From JAJDTT01 sp965116695 (GTDB lineage: Bacteria > Acidobacteriota > UBA6911 > RPQK01 > JAJDTT01), in contig OZ220706.1 in NCBI GenBank assembly GCA_965116695.1, forward strand, positions 1,922,001-1,986,000: a stretch of DNA of 64,000 nucleotides. Direction: 5' to 3'. A program made the position numbers and the translations under genes. Positions 54,061-61,901 of this stretch are shown here, piece by piece. The first letter of the stretch is position 1, and each line of letters begins with the position of its first letter. The notes beneath the pieces were generated by a model, which did no database searches, was not told where the DNA came from, and saw only the letters and a program-made list of their open reading frames with translations.

Positions 54061-54744
54061 ATGCCGGACGTTTGGACACCGCTCCGCCGATCGCCTCTGC
54101 ATGCCCGGACACAGGAGGCCGGGGGCGTCTTCGAGACGGTGTCGGGTTGGGCTGTGGCCCGCCATTTCGGCGACGCGGAAGCGGAGTTTCAGGCCGGCAG
54201 CACGAGTGTCGTGCTCTCGGACCTGAGCTGGACCGGGAAATGGCAGGCCAAGGGACAGGATCTGGACCGCGACCTGGGGCCCAGCGTCGCCGGTGCAGTC
54301 CCGGCTCCGGGCCGCGTGGCCGGCACCCGGACCGGCTTCCTCTGCCGGATCACGCCCGGAGAGGCCCTGTTCCTCGACCAGGACGGTCTGCCGGAACAGC
54401 GTCCCGCCTCCGGCGAGAGAGGCGACGGGTGCCTTCACCTTTTGGAGCGAACCGACGGACTCGCCCGGATGGCGCTGTGGGGACCCGAGTCCCGGCGGGT
54501 CCTGGCCAAGCTCAGTACGCTCGACTTGAGAGAGTCGGCCCGTCCCACGGGGACTTGCGCCGCAGCGCCCATGGCGGGCGTTCGGGTCCTCCTGGTCCGC
54601 TGGGACCGGGGCCGGATGCCCACCTACCAGATCCTGGTGAGCGCAGAGTACGCTGCCTATCTCTGGGACATGGTCCTGGACGCGGGGCGGGAATACGGCC
54701 TCCAGCCCTGCGGTCTCGACGCCTGGAAACGATCGGAGGAGTAG
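54061..54744 (+). CDS. mgdD: N-methylglutamate dehydrogenase subunit, SoxG-like (gamma)
   Basis: This 227-residue protein matches sarcosine oxidase gamma, a small GcvT-fold subunit. ATG 54061 has GAGAGG six bases upstream and was preferred to TTG 54055. Family features are VVLSDLSWTGKWQAKGQDLD, LHLLERTDGLARMALWGPES, then GVRVLLVRWDRGR and YQILVSAEYAAYLWDMVLDA. It completes the folate-binding pocket with the alpha subunit and overlaps the neighbouring genes closely. Confidence 0.88.
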   Translation: MPDVWTPLRRSPLHARTQEAGGVFETVSGWAVARHFGDAEAEFQAGSTSVVLSDLSWTGKWQAKGQDLDRDLGPSVAGAVPAPGRVAGTRTGFLCRITPGEALFLDQDGLPEQRPASGERGDGCLHLLERTDGLARMALWGPESRRVLAKLSTLDLRESARPTGTCAAAPMAGVRVLLVRWDRGRMPTYQILVSAEYAAYLWDMVLDAGREYGLQPCGLDAWKRSEE

Positions 54745-54749
54745 CGAGA

Positions 54750-55961
54750 GTGTCACGCCTGTTCCGCTTCGATCCCATGTGGCAGGAGCATCCGCTCCGG
54801 GACCGCTACGACGTGGTGGTGATCGGCGCCGGCGTCCACGGACTGGCCACCGCCTACTACCTGGCCCGCCTCGGGATCACCGACGTCGCCGTCCTGGAGA
54901 AGGGCTACCTGGGATCGGGAAACAGCGGGCGCAACACGGCCATCCTCCGGGCCAACTACCGGACCCCGGAAGCCATCCCCTTTTACGCCGAGAGCCTGGC
55001 CCTCTACGAGCAACTCTCCGACGACCTGGACTACAACCTGCTGTTTTCGCAGCAGGGCCACCTGACCCTGGCCCACACCGAGGCCGCCGTCAACGGCCTC
55101 CGGGTGCGGGCCGAAGCCAACCGGGTCATGGGGGTCCGAAGCCGGATGATCGGCCCCGCTGAGATCAGGCGGATGGTCCCGGCTCTCGACACCTCTTCCG
55201 CTCCCCGTTATCCCATCATGGCCGCCCTCTATCACGCTCCGGGCGGAATCATCCGCCACGACGCCGTGGTCTGGGGCTACGCCCACCAGGCCAGCCAACT
55301 GGGCGCCGAGGTCCATGCCCATACCGAGGTCCTGGACCTGGGCCTCCAGGCGGGCAGGATCGCCACCGTCCACACGAACCGGGGAACGATCCGGACCGGC
55401 GCCGTGGTCAACGCCACTTCCGGCTGGTGCTCCCTGATCGCGGCCATGGCCGGCGTGGAACTCCCCATCGTCAGCCATCCGCTTCAGGCCTGCGTCACGG
55501 AGCCCATGGAGCCGATCCTGGACAAGGTCATCGTTTCGGCCAATCTCCATGTCTACGTGAACCAGACCCCGCGGGGAGAATTCGTCATCGGGGCCGAGAT
55601 CGACCCCTATCCCTCCTACCATCTGGGTTCCACTCTGCCCACCCTCAAGTCGATGGCGTTCCACGCCCTGGAACTGTTTCCGGATCTGCACCAGGTCAAG
55701 GTCCTGCGCCAGTGGGGCGGGATCTGCGACATGACTCCCGACTACAGTCCCATCATCGACGAACATCCGGACGTCGGGGGATTCTTCATGGACGTGGGCT
55801 GGGGCACGTACGGTTTCAAGGCGGGTCCGGCCGGCGGCAAGTGCCTGGCGGAGCTGATCGCCACCGGCAGGACGCCCGAGTTGATCCGGCCTTTCCGCAT
55901 GACCCGCTTTCACGAAAACCGGCTGGTCGGAGAGAAGGCCTCGGCTGCCGTCTCGCATTAG
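54750..55961 (+). CDS. mgdA: N-methylglutamate dehydrogenase subunit, SoxB-like (beta), FAD-binding
   Basis: The 403-residue catalytic subunit starts at GTG 54750, preceded by GGAGGAG. It has the FAD-binding Y-D-V-V-V-I-G-A-G-V-H-G-L-A-T-A-Y-Y-L, K-G-Y-L-G-S-G-N-S-G-R-N-T-A-I-L-R with the covalent-FMN-type RNT region, QGHLTLAHTEAAV, and VNATSGWCSLIAAMAGVELP. It ends with the GWGTYGFKAGPAGGK substrate-channel block. In the usual soxBDAG-type order this gene comes first; here it comes last, after the SoxG-like gene. It oxidises N-methylglutamate. Confidence 0.92.
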   Translation: MSRLFRFDPMWQEHPLRDRYDVVVIGAGVHGLATAYYLARLGITDVAVLEKGYLGSGNSGRNTAILRANYRTPEAIPFYAESLALYEQLSDDLDYNLLFSQQGHLTLAHTEAAVNGLRVRAEANRVMGVRSRMIGPAEIRRMVPALDTSSAPRYPIMAALYHAPGGIIRHDAVVWGYAHQASQLGAEVHAHTEVLDLGLQAGRIATVHTNRGTIRTGAVVNATSGWCSLIAAMAGVELPIVSHPLQACVTEPMEPILDKVIVSANLHVYVNQTPRGEFVIGAEIDPYPSYHLGSTLPTLKSMAFHALELFPDLHQVKVLRQWGGICDMTPDYSPIIDEHPDVGGFFMDVGWGTYGFKAGPAGGKCLAELIATGRTPELIRPFRMTRFHENRLVGEKASAAVSH

Positions 55962-56110
55962 GGGCGCGGCGCCGGCAGCAAAGGAAGGGCGGCCACACAA
56001 GGGCCGCCCCGACGCCATTTGGGCGACGAATCTTTCGTAGGGGCACCCCTTGTGGGGGCCCTCTTCGCTTCTCATTCCAACCGGCCTCGACCGGCTACGC
56101 CGGAAGGCTT
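55962..56110. repeat. Family A hairpin repeats between mgdA and gmaS
   Basis: An inverted GGGCGGCC...GGCCGCCC unit (about 55986-56010) and a direct GTAGGGGCACC...GTGGGGGCCCTCTTCGC unit (56038-56071) fill most of the 270-bp gap. The rest (56111-56231) shows no gene and leads into the gmaS ribosome site GGGGAG. Confidence 0.7.
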
Positions 56111-56231
56111 GCAACTCGACCCCCCGGCGCGTAGTCTCCGCACTACGCTGGGGGCCTACGGGACGGTTTCGCAGACCAGATCGCGTCGGCGCGAAATTAG
56201 TCCGAAACACAACTGAATCGGGGGAGAACTC

Positions 56232-57569
56232 ATGAGCGGACTGGAAGAGACTCGAAAACTGGTGGACGCGGGCGAACTCGAATTCTTTCTCTGTTCCTTC
56301 GTGGAGATGGGGGGCATGCCCAAGGCCAAGCTGGTGCCGGCCAAGCGCATCGACGACATGGCCGCCGGCAGCGCCGGATTCGCCGGATTCGCGGCCGGGA
56401 ACATGGGCCAGGGTCCGCACGACACCGACATGATCGCCATCCCCGACTTCTCCAGCGTGACCCGGATTCTCTGGCGTCCCAACCTGGCCTGGGTGGCTGC
56501 CAACATCGAGGTGGACGGGCAACCGTGGCCCTACTGTCCACGAACCATCCTGCAGAACAACCTGGAGCAGGCTCGCCGGAAGGGCTACGTTCTCAAAGTG
56601 GGAGTCGAGCCCGAATTCATGCTGCTCCGAAGGGACGAGGACGGCGGCTACGCTCCCTTCGATCCCTTGGACCGCCTGGACAAGCCCTGCTACGACCTGA
56701 CGGCGCTCAACCGGAGCCTGGACCTGATGACGACCCTGGTCCGGTACCTGGACCAGTTGGGCTGGGGCCCCTACGCCAATGACCACGAGGACGCCAACTG
56801 CCAGTTCGAGATCAACTGGACCTATTCCGACGCCCTCCGGACCGCCGACCGCCACACCTTCTACCGCTGGATGGTCAAGGCCCTGGCCGAGGAGCGGGGA
56901 TTGACGGCCACGTTCATGCCCAAGCCCTTCTCCCACCTGACCGGCAACGGCGCCCACTTTCACATCAGCCTCTGGGACGCCGAGACCGACGAGAACCTGT
57001 TTCTGGACGAATCCGACGAAAACGGGCTTTCGCAACTCGCCTACCACTTCATCGGGGGACTCAAGAAACACGCCCGCGCCGTGACGGCGGTGACCGCTCC
57101 CATCGTCAATTCCTACAAGCGGCTGATCCGGGGCGCTCCCCGGTCGGGAGCGACCTGGGCTCCCGTGTTCGTCACCTACGGGGCCAGCAACCGGACGCAG
57201 ATGATCCGGATCCCGGATGCGGGGCGCATCGAGAACCGGACCGTGGACGGCGCCACCAACCCCTACCTGGCCGCCTCCGTCATGCTGGCCGCCGGCCTGG
57301 ACGGGATCGAGAACGAACTGCCGGCCGGCACCCGAAACGACCGCAACCTCTATGAGGTCCCACGGGAGCAACTGAGGGCCGAGGGGATCGACCTGTTGCC
57401 CGAAAACCTGTCGGACGCCATCGACGCCCTGGAGCAGGACCCGGTGGTCCTTGGAGCCCTGGGGTCCCCCTACGGCGAATACTACGTCCGGATGAAGCGG
57501 GAGGAATGGAAGGCCTACCACGACTCGGTCTCGCAGTGGGAGGTCGACCGCTACCTGGGGCAGTTCTGA
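56232..57569 (+). CDS. gmaS: Gamma-glutamylmethylamide synthetase (type III glutamine synthetase-like)
   Basis: The 445-residue enzyme joins glutamate and methylamine, using ATP. Length is that of known GmaS. Glutamine-synthetase blocks: VEMGGMPKAKLVPAKRIDD, KVGVEPEFMLLRRDEDGG, GPYANDHEDANCQFEINWTY, T-F-M-P-K-P-F, GNGAHFHISLWD, VTAPIVNSYKRLIRGAPRSG and ENRTVDGATNPYLAASVMLA. The last gene of the methylamine cluster; MgsABC downstream in the pathway uses its product. A role as ordinary GlnA is unlikely because of this context. Confidence 0.92.
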   Translation: MSGLEETRKLVDAGELEFFLCSFVEMGGMPKAKLVPAKRIDDMAAGSAGFAGFAAGNMGQGPHDTDMIAIPDFSSVTRILWRPNLAWVAANIEVDGQPWPYCPRTILQNNLEQARRKGYVLKVGVEPEFMLLRRDEDGGYAPFDPLDRLDKPCYDLTALNRSLDLMTTLVRYLDQLGWGPYANDHEDANCQFEINWTYSDALRTADRHTFYRWMVKALAEERGLTATFMPKPFSHLTGNGAHFHISLWDAETDENLFLDESDENGLSQLAYHFIGGLKKHARAVTAVTAPIVNSYKRLIRGAPRSGATWAPVFVTYGASNRTQMIRIPDAGRIENRTVDGATNPYLAASVMLAAGLDGIENELPAGTRNDRNLYEVPREQLRAEGIDLLPENLSDAIDALEQDPVVLGALGSPYGEYYVRMKREEWKAYHDSVSQWEVDRYLGQF

Positions 57570-57600
57570 ACGACGCCCGTTCCGCTTATCGATGCTGCGA

Positions 57601-57804
57601 TCAGGTGGTAAACACCCTCCACAGAAGTGAGAGGGTGAAGGCCAGGTTGAATCCGGCTATCCATTTCACCAGTCTAAGGTCGGCTCCGATGGCAGTTAAG
57701 CGATTCTCGAAGCCGACGATCTCCTCCGCCGCCTCCCGGGCCTTGTTTTCTGGCGCGCCGGCAGATCTGAGAGCATCGCAGGTCTTCGAAAGCATCATTG
57801 CCAT
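57601..57804 (-). CDS. Small coiled-coil membrane protein, DUF1640-like
   Basis: The 67-residue product (ATG 57802-57804) has an amphipathic helix (SKTCDALRSAGAPENKAREA) rich in Ala and Glu, then one C-terminal membrane helix (LRLVKWIAGFNLAFTLSLLW). This two-part plan recurs in bacterial CCDC90/DUF1640-like proteins of unknown function, here as a very short version. It lies convergent to gmaS (about 31 bp between ends) and divergent from the DMT transporter. Confidence 0.65.
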   Translation of the reverse strand: MAMMLSKTCDALRSAGAPENKAREAAEEIVGFENRLTAIGADLRLVKWIAGFNLAFTLSLLWRVFTT

Positions 57805-57912
57805 GAAAACAGGAAACGAAGACCAGTCCGCGTGTTCAAGGCAGAGCCTTCCCCGTAGAGGCCATGCTGGACGTCGATTTCGTTGCCGCCCGCGGCCGAG
57901 CCGGAAAACCTC

Positions 57913-58815
57913 ATGCAGGGTCTGACTCTGGCGCTGTTGGCCTGCCTCTGCGTGTCCGTCAACTACATCACCGGAAAATTCGGCGTCACCGGCTTCGGTC
58001 CCGACAGCTTCAGCCTGGTCTGGATCACGGCGGCCGCCGTCTACACCCTGGCAGCCGTCCTGGCGACTGGGCGCGCCAGACAGTTGAGGCTGCCGCGAGC
58101 CGTCTGGAGCCGGGTTCTGGCCCTGGGCGTTCTCACGGGGCTGCAGATGATCCTGTTCTGGTGGAGCCTGGACCTGCTCGACGCCCCGTTCGCCGCGTTC
58201 CTGGGACGGTTCGAACCGGCCCTGACCATCCTGCTGGCCGGTCTCCTGTTGCGAGAGCGGCTCCAGTTCCGCGAGGGCCTGGCCATCGGAGTCATGATCG
58301 TGGGCGGGAGCCTGAGCACCGCAGGCGTCTGGCAGGAAGTGGGACTGGGCGTCCTGCTGGTGATGCTGGCCTCCCTGACCATGTCGTTCCAGTTCGTCCT
58401 GGGCAAAAACCTGGTGGCCGGGGTCCATCCCGGCATCATGGTCTTCTACCGGGCGGCCATTGCGTCGGCGATGATGTTTCTGTGGGTCGCGGGTCCGGGA
58501 GAGGCCCGCTTCGACGTCGCTCCCTTCTACTGGGGGATGACCCTGTTCGGAGCGTTACTGGGTCCCTTCGTCGGATACACGCTGCTGTTTCACTCCTACC
58601 GCTTCTGGGACGTGACCCGGACCGCCATGGTCATGACCCTTCAGCCCCTCTTCGTGCTCCCCTTGGGACTGATCTTTCTACCGGAGCAGGGACTGAGTTC
58701 CCGGCAACTGCTGGGAGGATTCCTGATTCTGGCGGGAGCACTCTGGCTGATCGCCATTCACCACGGCAACAGGGCAGTTGGCCGACGAGCCTCCGCGGCG
58801 GATTCGGAAGATTGA
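57913..58815 (+). CDS. EamA/DMT-family transporter
   Basis: This 300-residue inner-membrane protein has ten hydrophobic helices in two repeated EamA halves. ATG 57913 (MQGLTLALLACLCVSVNYI) gives the standard start; a TTG ten codons earlier is possible. Typical features are ALLACLCVSVNYITGKFG in helix 1, F-L-G-R-F-E-P-A-L-T-I-L-L-A-G in helix 4, GLAIGVMIVGGSLS and the C-terminal PLGLIFLPEQGLSSRQLLGG. Next to the methylamine operon it could move methylamine, glutamate or its derivatives, but EamA proteins have varied substrates. Confidence 0.85.
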   Translation: MQGLTLALLACLCVSVNYITGKFGVTGFGPDSFSLVWITAAAVYTLAAVLATGRARQLRLPRAVWSRVLALGVLTGLQMILFWWSLDLLDAPFAAFLGRFEPALTILLAGLLLRERLQFREGLAIGVMIVGGSLSTAGVWQEVGLGVLLVMLASLTMSFQFVLGKNLVAGVHPGIMVFYRAAIASAMMFLWVAGPGEARFDVAPFYWGMTLFGALLGPFVGYTLLFHSYRFWDVTRTAMVMTLQPLFVLPLGLIFLPEQGLSSRQLLGGFLILAGALWLIAIHHGNRAVGRRASAADSED

Positions 58816-58875
58816 CTCTCCCCGGCCCTTTGGATAGTTTCGACCGGACCGGACGACTGGAAAGGAGCCCATGAA

Positions 58876-60480
58876 ATGACTTCCAACGTTGCAGCGTTCC
58901 CAACCCTCAGAGTCGCGGGAATCGCCCTGCTTTTCTGCCTGCCCGCATGGACTCAGGCGCAGGCCTCTCCGCCTGGAGACAGCGCCGGGCTCACCCATAT
59001 CGGCAGCCAGAAGCAGTTGTTCATCGACGACTACATCATCCACCGGATGGACCACGTCAAGCGGGTCCTCAACCCGGCGGTCAAGGCGCCCAACAATCCC
59101 ATCATCGAAGCCGACCGGCCCTGGGAGAGCAACTACCTGCGCTGCAACCAGGTGCTCTACGACCCCAAGGACGGCCTGTTCAAGATGTGGTACACCTCCT
59201 ACCGCGAATTCAGGGGCACCAAGGACGCGGGCGACGGCTACCGGACCCAATGGAGCCGGGACGGCGACGGCTACGCGAGGGAGCGGGTTCCGGACCCGTA
59301 CCACTATTTCAACGATCCCAACGGCTCCCACCAGGCCTTCTGTTTCGCCACCTCAAAGGACGGGTTCAACTGGGAGAAACCCAACCTGGGAATGGTGGAG
59401 TTCCAGGGCTCCCGGAACAACAACATCCTGCCCCCGGAAACGCGCTTTCCCAACCTGCTGGACCCCAACGAGAAGGACCCGGCCCGCCGCTACAAGTCCG
59501 CGGCCGACGACTACAAGTACCACGGCTACCATTTCGGCCGGATCAACCTCTACCACTCCCCCGACGGGATCGAGTGGACCACGGCGCCCGAGAACCAGCA
59601 GATGGACATCTCCGACAAACAGGGCCGCTGGGGACCCAACAGTTTCATGGGCTGGGATCCCATCAAGGGGGTCTACGTGACCCACATCGAGAGCTGCCTG
59701 CACCGGCGCTGCCCTCTGGGCAAGCGGATCACGGGCCGGTCCGAGAGCCCGGACTTCATCCGCTGGTCGGAAGTGGAAACCATCATGATTCCCGATGACC
59801 GGGATGCGCCGGACGTCGAGTTCTACGCCTTCCCGGCCTTCACCTACGAAGGGATCTACATCGGCGTCCCCTGGATCTTCCAGACCACCGAGGGGCTTCA
59901 CTTTCCCCAACTGGCGTTCAGCCGCGACGGCGTCACCTACCAACGCCCTTTCCGGGAAGCCTTCGTCAAGCTCGGCGACACCGGGGATTTCGACGAGACC
60001 ACTCTCTATCTGCGAAATCCCTTCTTCCAGAACGGCCGGATCTGGTTCTACTATTCGGGCGGCAACTGGAGAGGCCCCGAACCGTTGTACGACCGGGGCG
60101 ACACGCAGGTTTTCGCCATCGGCCTGGCCACCCTCCCCGAGGACGGCTTCGTCTCCCTCATCGCCGGCAAGCTGGATCCCGGGAAGGTGCTGACGCGCGT
60201 CATCACGTTCACGGGGAACCGCCTCTACGTGAGCATGCAGGCCGCCAAGCACACCTGGGGGCCGGGGCCGGCTGAGGTCAGGGTGGAGATCCTGAACTCG
60301 GCCCACACCCCGGTTCAGGGATTCACCCTTCAGGACGCCGACAACCTGGATTCCACCGGCAAGCACCTGGTGACCTGGGGAGGCAAGAGCGACGTGGGGC
60401 ACCTGGCGGGAAAACCGGTGCAGCTCCGCTTCACCGTGCGCAACGCCAAGCTCAATGCCTTCCAGTTCCTGGAGAAGTGA
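58876..60480 (+). CDS. Exported five-bladed-propeller-type glycosyl hydrolase-like protein
   Basis: The 534-residue product starts MTSNVAAFPTLRVAGIALLF, a signal peptide ending near residue 30. The mature protein has repeated N-x-x-W-E-K-P-N-L and S-P-D-G-I-E-W-T-T units, G-P-N-S-F-M-G-W-D and F-S-R-D-G-V-T-Y-Q, resembling beta-propeller glycosidases (GH32/43-type or sialidase-like) found in Planctomycetes. Catalytic acids cannot be fixed by eye. The stop overlaps the next gene's ATG by one base. Confidence 0.72.
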   Translation: MTSNVAAFPTLRVAGIALLFCLPAWTQAQASPPGDSAGLTHIGSQKQLFIDDYIIHRMDHVKRVLNPAVKAPNNPIIEADRPWESNYLRCNQVLYDPKDGLFKMWYTSYREFRGTKDAGDGYRTQWSRDGDGYARERVPDPYHYFNDPNGSHQAFCFATSKDGFNWEKPNLGMVEFQGSRNNNILPPETRFPNLLDPNEKDPARRYKSAADDYKYHGYHFGRINLYHSPDGIEWTTAPENQQMDISDKQGRWGPNSFMGWDPIKGVYVTHIESCLHRRCPLGKRITGRSESPDFIRWSEVETIMIPDDRDAPDVEFYAFPAFTYEGIYIGVPWIFQTTEGLHFPQLAFSRDGVTYQRPFREAFVKLGDTGDFDETTLYLRNPFFQNGRIWFYYSGGNWRGPEPLYDRGDTQVFAIGLATLPEDGFVSLIAGKLDPGKVLTRVITFTGNRLYVSMQAAKHTWGPGPAEVRVEILNSAHTPVQGFTLQDADNLDSTGKHLVTWGGKSDVGHLAGKPVQLRFTVRNAKLNAFQFLEK

Positions 60481-61730
60481 TGCGCGGGAGCAGCACGACA
60501 TCTCGAATCCCCATCGGTCTGGGAACAGCCCTGTTTCTGCTGCTGGCGGCATCGGGGCTGGCCCGGCAGAGCGAGGCCCCGAAAGGACCGGCCGCAGTCG
60601 TCGACGCCGCGAAGTACGACTCTCTGCAGGAGGCGCTGGACGCGGTCCCCGAGGCCGGCGGGATCGTCCGGCTGCCGCCTGGAGACTTCCCCTTGGAGCA
60701 GCCCCTGGTCCTGTCCCGGGAGAATACCCGGGTCGTGGGTTCGGGCGCCGCGACCCACCTGATCAACAAGAACACCCAAGGCAAACCGGCGTTCGTCGTC
60801 CGCTCCCTGCAGCAGGACCGGGAACGCAAAGCGCGCCTCTGGCGGGTGCAACTGGCCGACTTCCGAATCAGCGGCAACCCTGAAAGCGGAGACGGCCTCC
60901 AGGTGGATGGGGCCAACGAGATCTACATCGACGGGCTCTCCATCGACCACAACGGCGGCCACGGCATGAACCTCATCGACTGCTACGAGGATCCCCGGAT
61001 CGTCAACTCCATCATCACCTACAACGGCAAGGCGGGGATGAACGTGCTGGGAGCCCACGACATGGTGGTGAACGCCAACCAGTTCGAGGAGAACCAGGAC
61101 GGGCTGCGCTTCATCAACGGCTTCAACCTCTGCATGACGGGGAACGTCCTGGACGATCACCTGGGCGATGGCGTGGTCATCGAGCGGACCTACGGTTCGG
61201 TGGTCTCGGGCAACATGATCGAGGAGTGCGTGGGCACGGCCATCATTCTGGACCGGGACTGCTACGGCATCACCTTGAGCTCCAACGTGATCGCCCACAA
61301 CCAGAAGGGGGGCATCGACCTGCGGGACGCCTGGGGCTGCGCCGTCTCGGCCAACACCTTCACCCTGATCCCGGAACAGGCGGTCCGGGTGGGCCCCAAG
61401 GCCGGCCGCATCGCCATCACCGGCAACGCCTTCTCCAACAGCTACCTGGGCGGAAAGACCAAGTACCACGAGCGGCACGACACCGAATGGCCCAACGTCA
61501 CCCTGGGAAGCGGGATCCTGCTGGAAGGGACCTCGGACATCGCCATCACCGGCAACTCCTTCACCGGCCTGCAAGAGAACGCCGTCCAGACGGTCGGCGA
61601 ATGCCAGCGGATCACCATCACCGGCAACGTGGCAATGGACCTGGGGCGGTCCGGATCCCAAAAGGTCCCGGCCTTCGACGTGCAGAACGTGCGGGGGCTG
61701 GTCCGCGGCAACAACGCCGTCGACGACTGA
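60480..61730 (+). CDS. Exported right-handed parallel beta-helix protein
   Basis: This 416-residue protein has a signal peptide (about residues 10-29) and an N-terminal lid with YDSLQEALDAVPEAGGIVRL, the usual start of pectate-lyase-type helices. Ten or more rungs follow with N-x-F and I-x-x-N patterns: ITYNGKAGMNVLGAHDMVVN, GNMIEECVGTAIILDRDCYG and ITGNVAMDLG. It may act on polysaccharide; catalytic residues are not defined. Coupled to the propeller protein by TGATG. Confidence 0.8.
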   Translation: MRGSSTTSRIPIGLGTALFLLLAASGLARQSEAPKGPAAVVDAAKYDSLQEALDAVPEAGGIVRLPPGDFPLEQPLVLSRENTRVVGSGAATHLINKNTQGKPAFVVRSLQQDRERKARLWRVQLADFRISGNPESGDGLQVDGANEIYIDGLSIDHNGGHGMNLIDCYEDPRIVNSIITYNGKAGMNVLGAHDMVVNANQFEENQDGLRFINGFNLCMTGNVLDDHLGDGVVIERTYGSVVSGNMIEECVGTAIILDRDCYGITLSSNVIAHNQKGGIDLRDAWGCAVSANTFTLIPEQAVRVGPKAGRIAITGNAFSNSYLGGKTKYHERHDTEWPNVTLGSGILLEGTSDIAITGNSFTGLQENAVQTVGECQRITITGNVAMDLGRSGSQKVPAFDVQNVRGLVRGNNAVDD

Positions 61731-61773
61731 CCCGGACAGTGATCATGGCGGGATGATGCTGGGCGCCAATTCC

Positions 61774-61802
61774 GCAGGGGCGGCCCTTGTGGCCGCCCTC
61801 CT
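61774..61802 (+). repeat. Hairpin repeat, short family A copy
   Basis: CGCAGGGGCGGCCCTTGTGG followed by CCGCCCTC forms a GGCGGCC...GGCCGCC stem 45 bp after the beta-helix gene stop. Confidence 0.6.
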
Positions 61803-61901
61803 CAACCGGTCGTCAGGGTGCCGGGCCGGTCGAATGCCCTAACGCCTAACGATTCCAGTCACGGGCCGATAGAAACCACACGACACCTGGAGGAAAGGAA
61901 G

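Noticed and set aside
54753..57521. A 922-residue minus-strand frame over mgdA and gmaS
   Set aside because: Antisense shadow of two clear enzyme genes; low-complexity Gly/Val/Asp-rich translation.
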